From Gammaproteobacteria bacterium (GTDB taxonomy: Bacteria > Pseudomonadota > Gammaproteobacteria > UBA9339), in contig JAHIYS010000216.1 of assembly GCA_018814965.1 (NCBI GenBank), positions 1-7,752 on the forward strand: a stretch of 7,752 nt of DNA, in the 5' to 3' direction. The notes under the pieces were generated by a model. The model saw only the letters and a program-made list of their open reading frames with translations, was not told the DNA's origin and searched no databases. Of the stretch, positions 7,472 to 7,752 are shown piece after piece; within the stretch, counting starts at the first letter, position 1, and each line of letters begins with the position of its first letter. Position numbers and translations under genes: made by a program.

Positions 7472-7512
7472 TGGATTGCTTTGTCATGAGCTTTGCTCAT
7501 TTTTCGCAATGA
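7472..7512 (-). repeat. Hairpin module 4 (inverted partner of module 3)
   Basis: Read on the - strand it runs from TCATTGCGA to GCAATCCA. In + coordinates the lower stem is ATTGC (7475-7479) with GCAAT (7506-7510), and the upper stem is ATGAGC (7486-7491) with GCTCAT (7495-7500) around a TTT loop. The lower stem matches that of module 3 except for one base pair changed on both sides. A 17-base spacer separates modules 3 and 4. Confidence 0.85.
7486..7504 (+). terminator. Possible intrinsic terminator within module 4
   Basis: The 6-bp stem ATGAGC/GCTCAT with a TTT loop is followed directly by a run of T (7500-7504). It is the only hairpin in the intergenic region followed by a T run on the + strand, and could end the zipA-ligA-hydrolase transcript. 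The stem is short and the T run modest. Confidence 0.35.
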
Positions 7513-7520
7513 TTTGGTTT

Positions 7521-7526
7521 TATACT
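7521..7526 (+). promoter_or_regulatory. Possible -10 element upstream of prmB
   Basis: TATACT matches the -10 consensus at five of six positions and lies about 40 bases before the prmB start, just outside module 4. No good -35 hexamer is present at 16-18-base spacing, so the call is weak. Confidence 0.25.
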
Positions 7527-7565
7527 TTAGGGAACCGCTAATAAGTGAATAGGCTAAGAAGTATT

Positions 7566-7752
7566 ATGAAGAATAAAAATATTGAATTAAATCTGCTTGC
7601 TGATTTTGTTAATTTTGCAGTTAATGAATTTGAACGCAATGGAACTTACTTTGGTCATGGGACTGACAACTCTTGGGATGAGGCTGTTTACTTAGCATTG
7701 TCTATTTTAGGATTGCCTCTTGATAGTGATCGCTTGGTATTAGATCGAGAGC
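7566..7752 (+). CDS. prmB: Ribosomal protein L3 glutamine N5-methyltransferase PrmB, 3'-truncated by the window edge
   Basis: The ATG at 7566 opens a frame that runs off the window after 62 codons. The segment TYFGHGTDNSWDEAVYLAL (residues 27-45) closely matches the N-terminal helical domain of PrmB (E. coli has WYGHGTDNPWDEAVQLVL). PrmB methylates a glutamine of ribosomal protein L3 using S-adenosylmethionine. The methyltransferase domain and its NPPY motif lie beyond the window, so catalytic competence cannot be judged. AAGAAG (7556-7561), four bases before the ATG, is a plausible ribosome binding site. Family members are about 300 residues. The 454-base repeat region separates it from the upstream operon, so it may have its own promoter. 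Confidence 0.9.
   Translation, partial: MKNKNIELNLLADFVNFAVNEFERNGTYFGHGTDNSWDEAVYLALSILGLPLDSDRLVLDRE

Larger units (their letters stand above)
7112..7565. other. Repeat-filled intergenic region between the beta-CASP hydrolase and prmB
   Basis: These 454 bases hold no credible gene. From left to right they contain a 24-bp tandem array, an inverted pair of hairpin modules, a degenerate 24-26-bp array, a plain AT-rich stretch (about 7369-7410), a second inverted pair of hairpin modules, and a short leader to prmB. The open frames crossing it are products of the 24-bp periodicity, which is a whole number of codons. Confidence 0.85.

Noticed and set aside
7304..7489. A 61-codon + strand frame
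   Set aside because: It lies entirely in the degenerate array and module 3. It has no recognisable protein features or ribosome binding site.
7411..7512. A tRNA or cloverleaf RNA formed by pairing between modules 3 and 4
   Set aside because: Cross-pairing between modules has mismatches, whereas each module forms its own perfect stems. There is no anticodon or T-loop sequence.

Overview
The window looks like a piece of chromosome from an AT-rich gammaproteobacterium. The main evidence is a zipA homologue, a division gene largely confined to Gammaproteobacteria, in the order smc-zipA-ligA. That order is familiar from lineages that keep a true Smc rather than MukB, such as Legionella/Coxiella-like bacteria. 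The low GC and the hairpin-rich intergenic repeats would fit Legionellales, but the sequence does not settle the family.

Layout, all genes on the + strand: 1-2802 is the 3' four fifths of smc (chromosome condensation), cut by the window edge. 2803-3061 is a 259-base gap with a weak terminator-like palindrome and two candidate promoters. 3062-7111 is a tight three-gene run: zipA (membrane anchor for FtsZ), ligA (NAD-dependent DNA ligase) and a beta-CASP metallo-beta-lactamase-fold hydrolase, probably an RNase. The gaps inside this run are 6 and 3 bases, so it is very probably one operon with translational coupling. 7112-7565 is a 454-base intergenic region filled with repeats. 7566 to the end is the start of prmB, the ribosomal protein L3 glutamine methyltransferase.

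The genes are ordinary housekeeping genes for chromosome organisation, division, replication/repair, RNA processing and ribosome modification. I see no defence system, toxin-antitoxin pair, prophage or other new gene system. The notable part is the non-coding interval 7112-7565. It holds four hairpin modules in two inverted pairs. All four share one plan: an outer TGTCAT-type end, a perfect stem, and an ATCCA end. Between modules the stem bases differ but pairing is kept. Around the first pair, the outer half of each module has expanded into a short tandem array on its own side (four 24-bp units on the left, three 24-26-bp units on the right), giving a mirror-symmetric structure.
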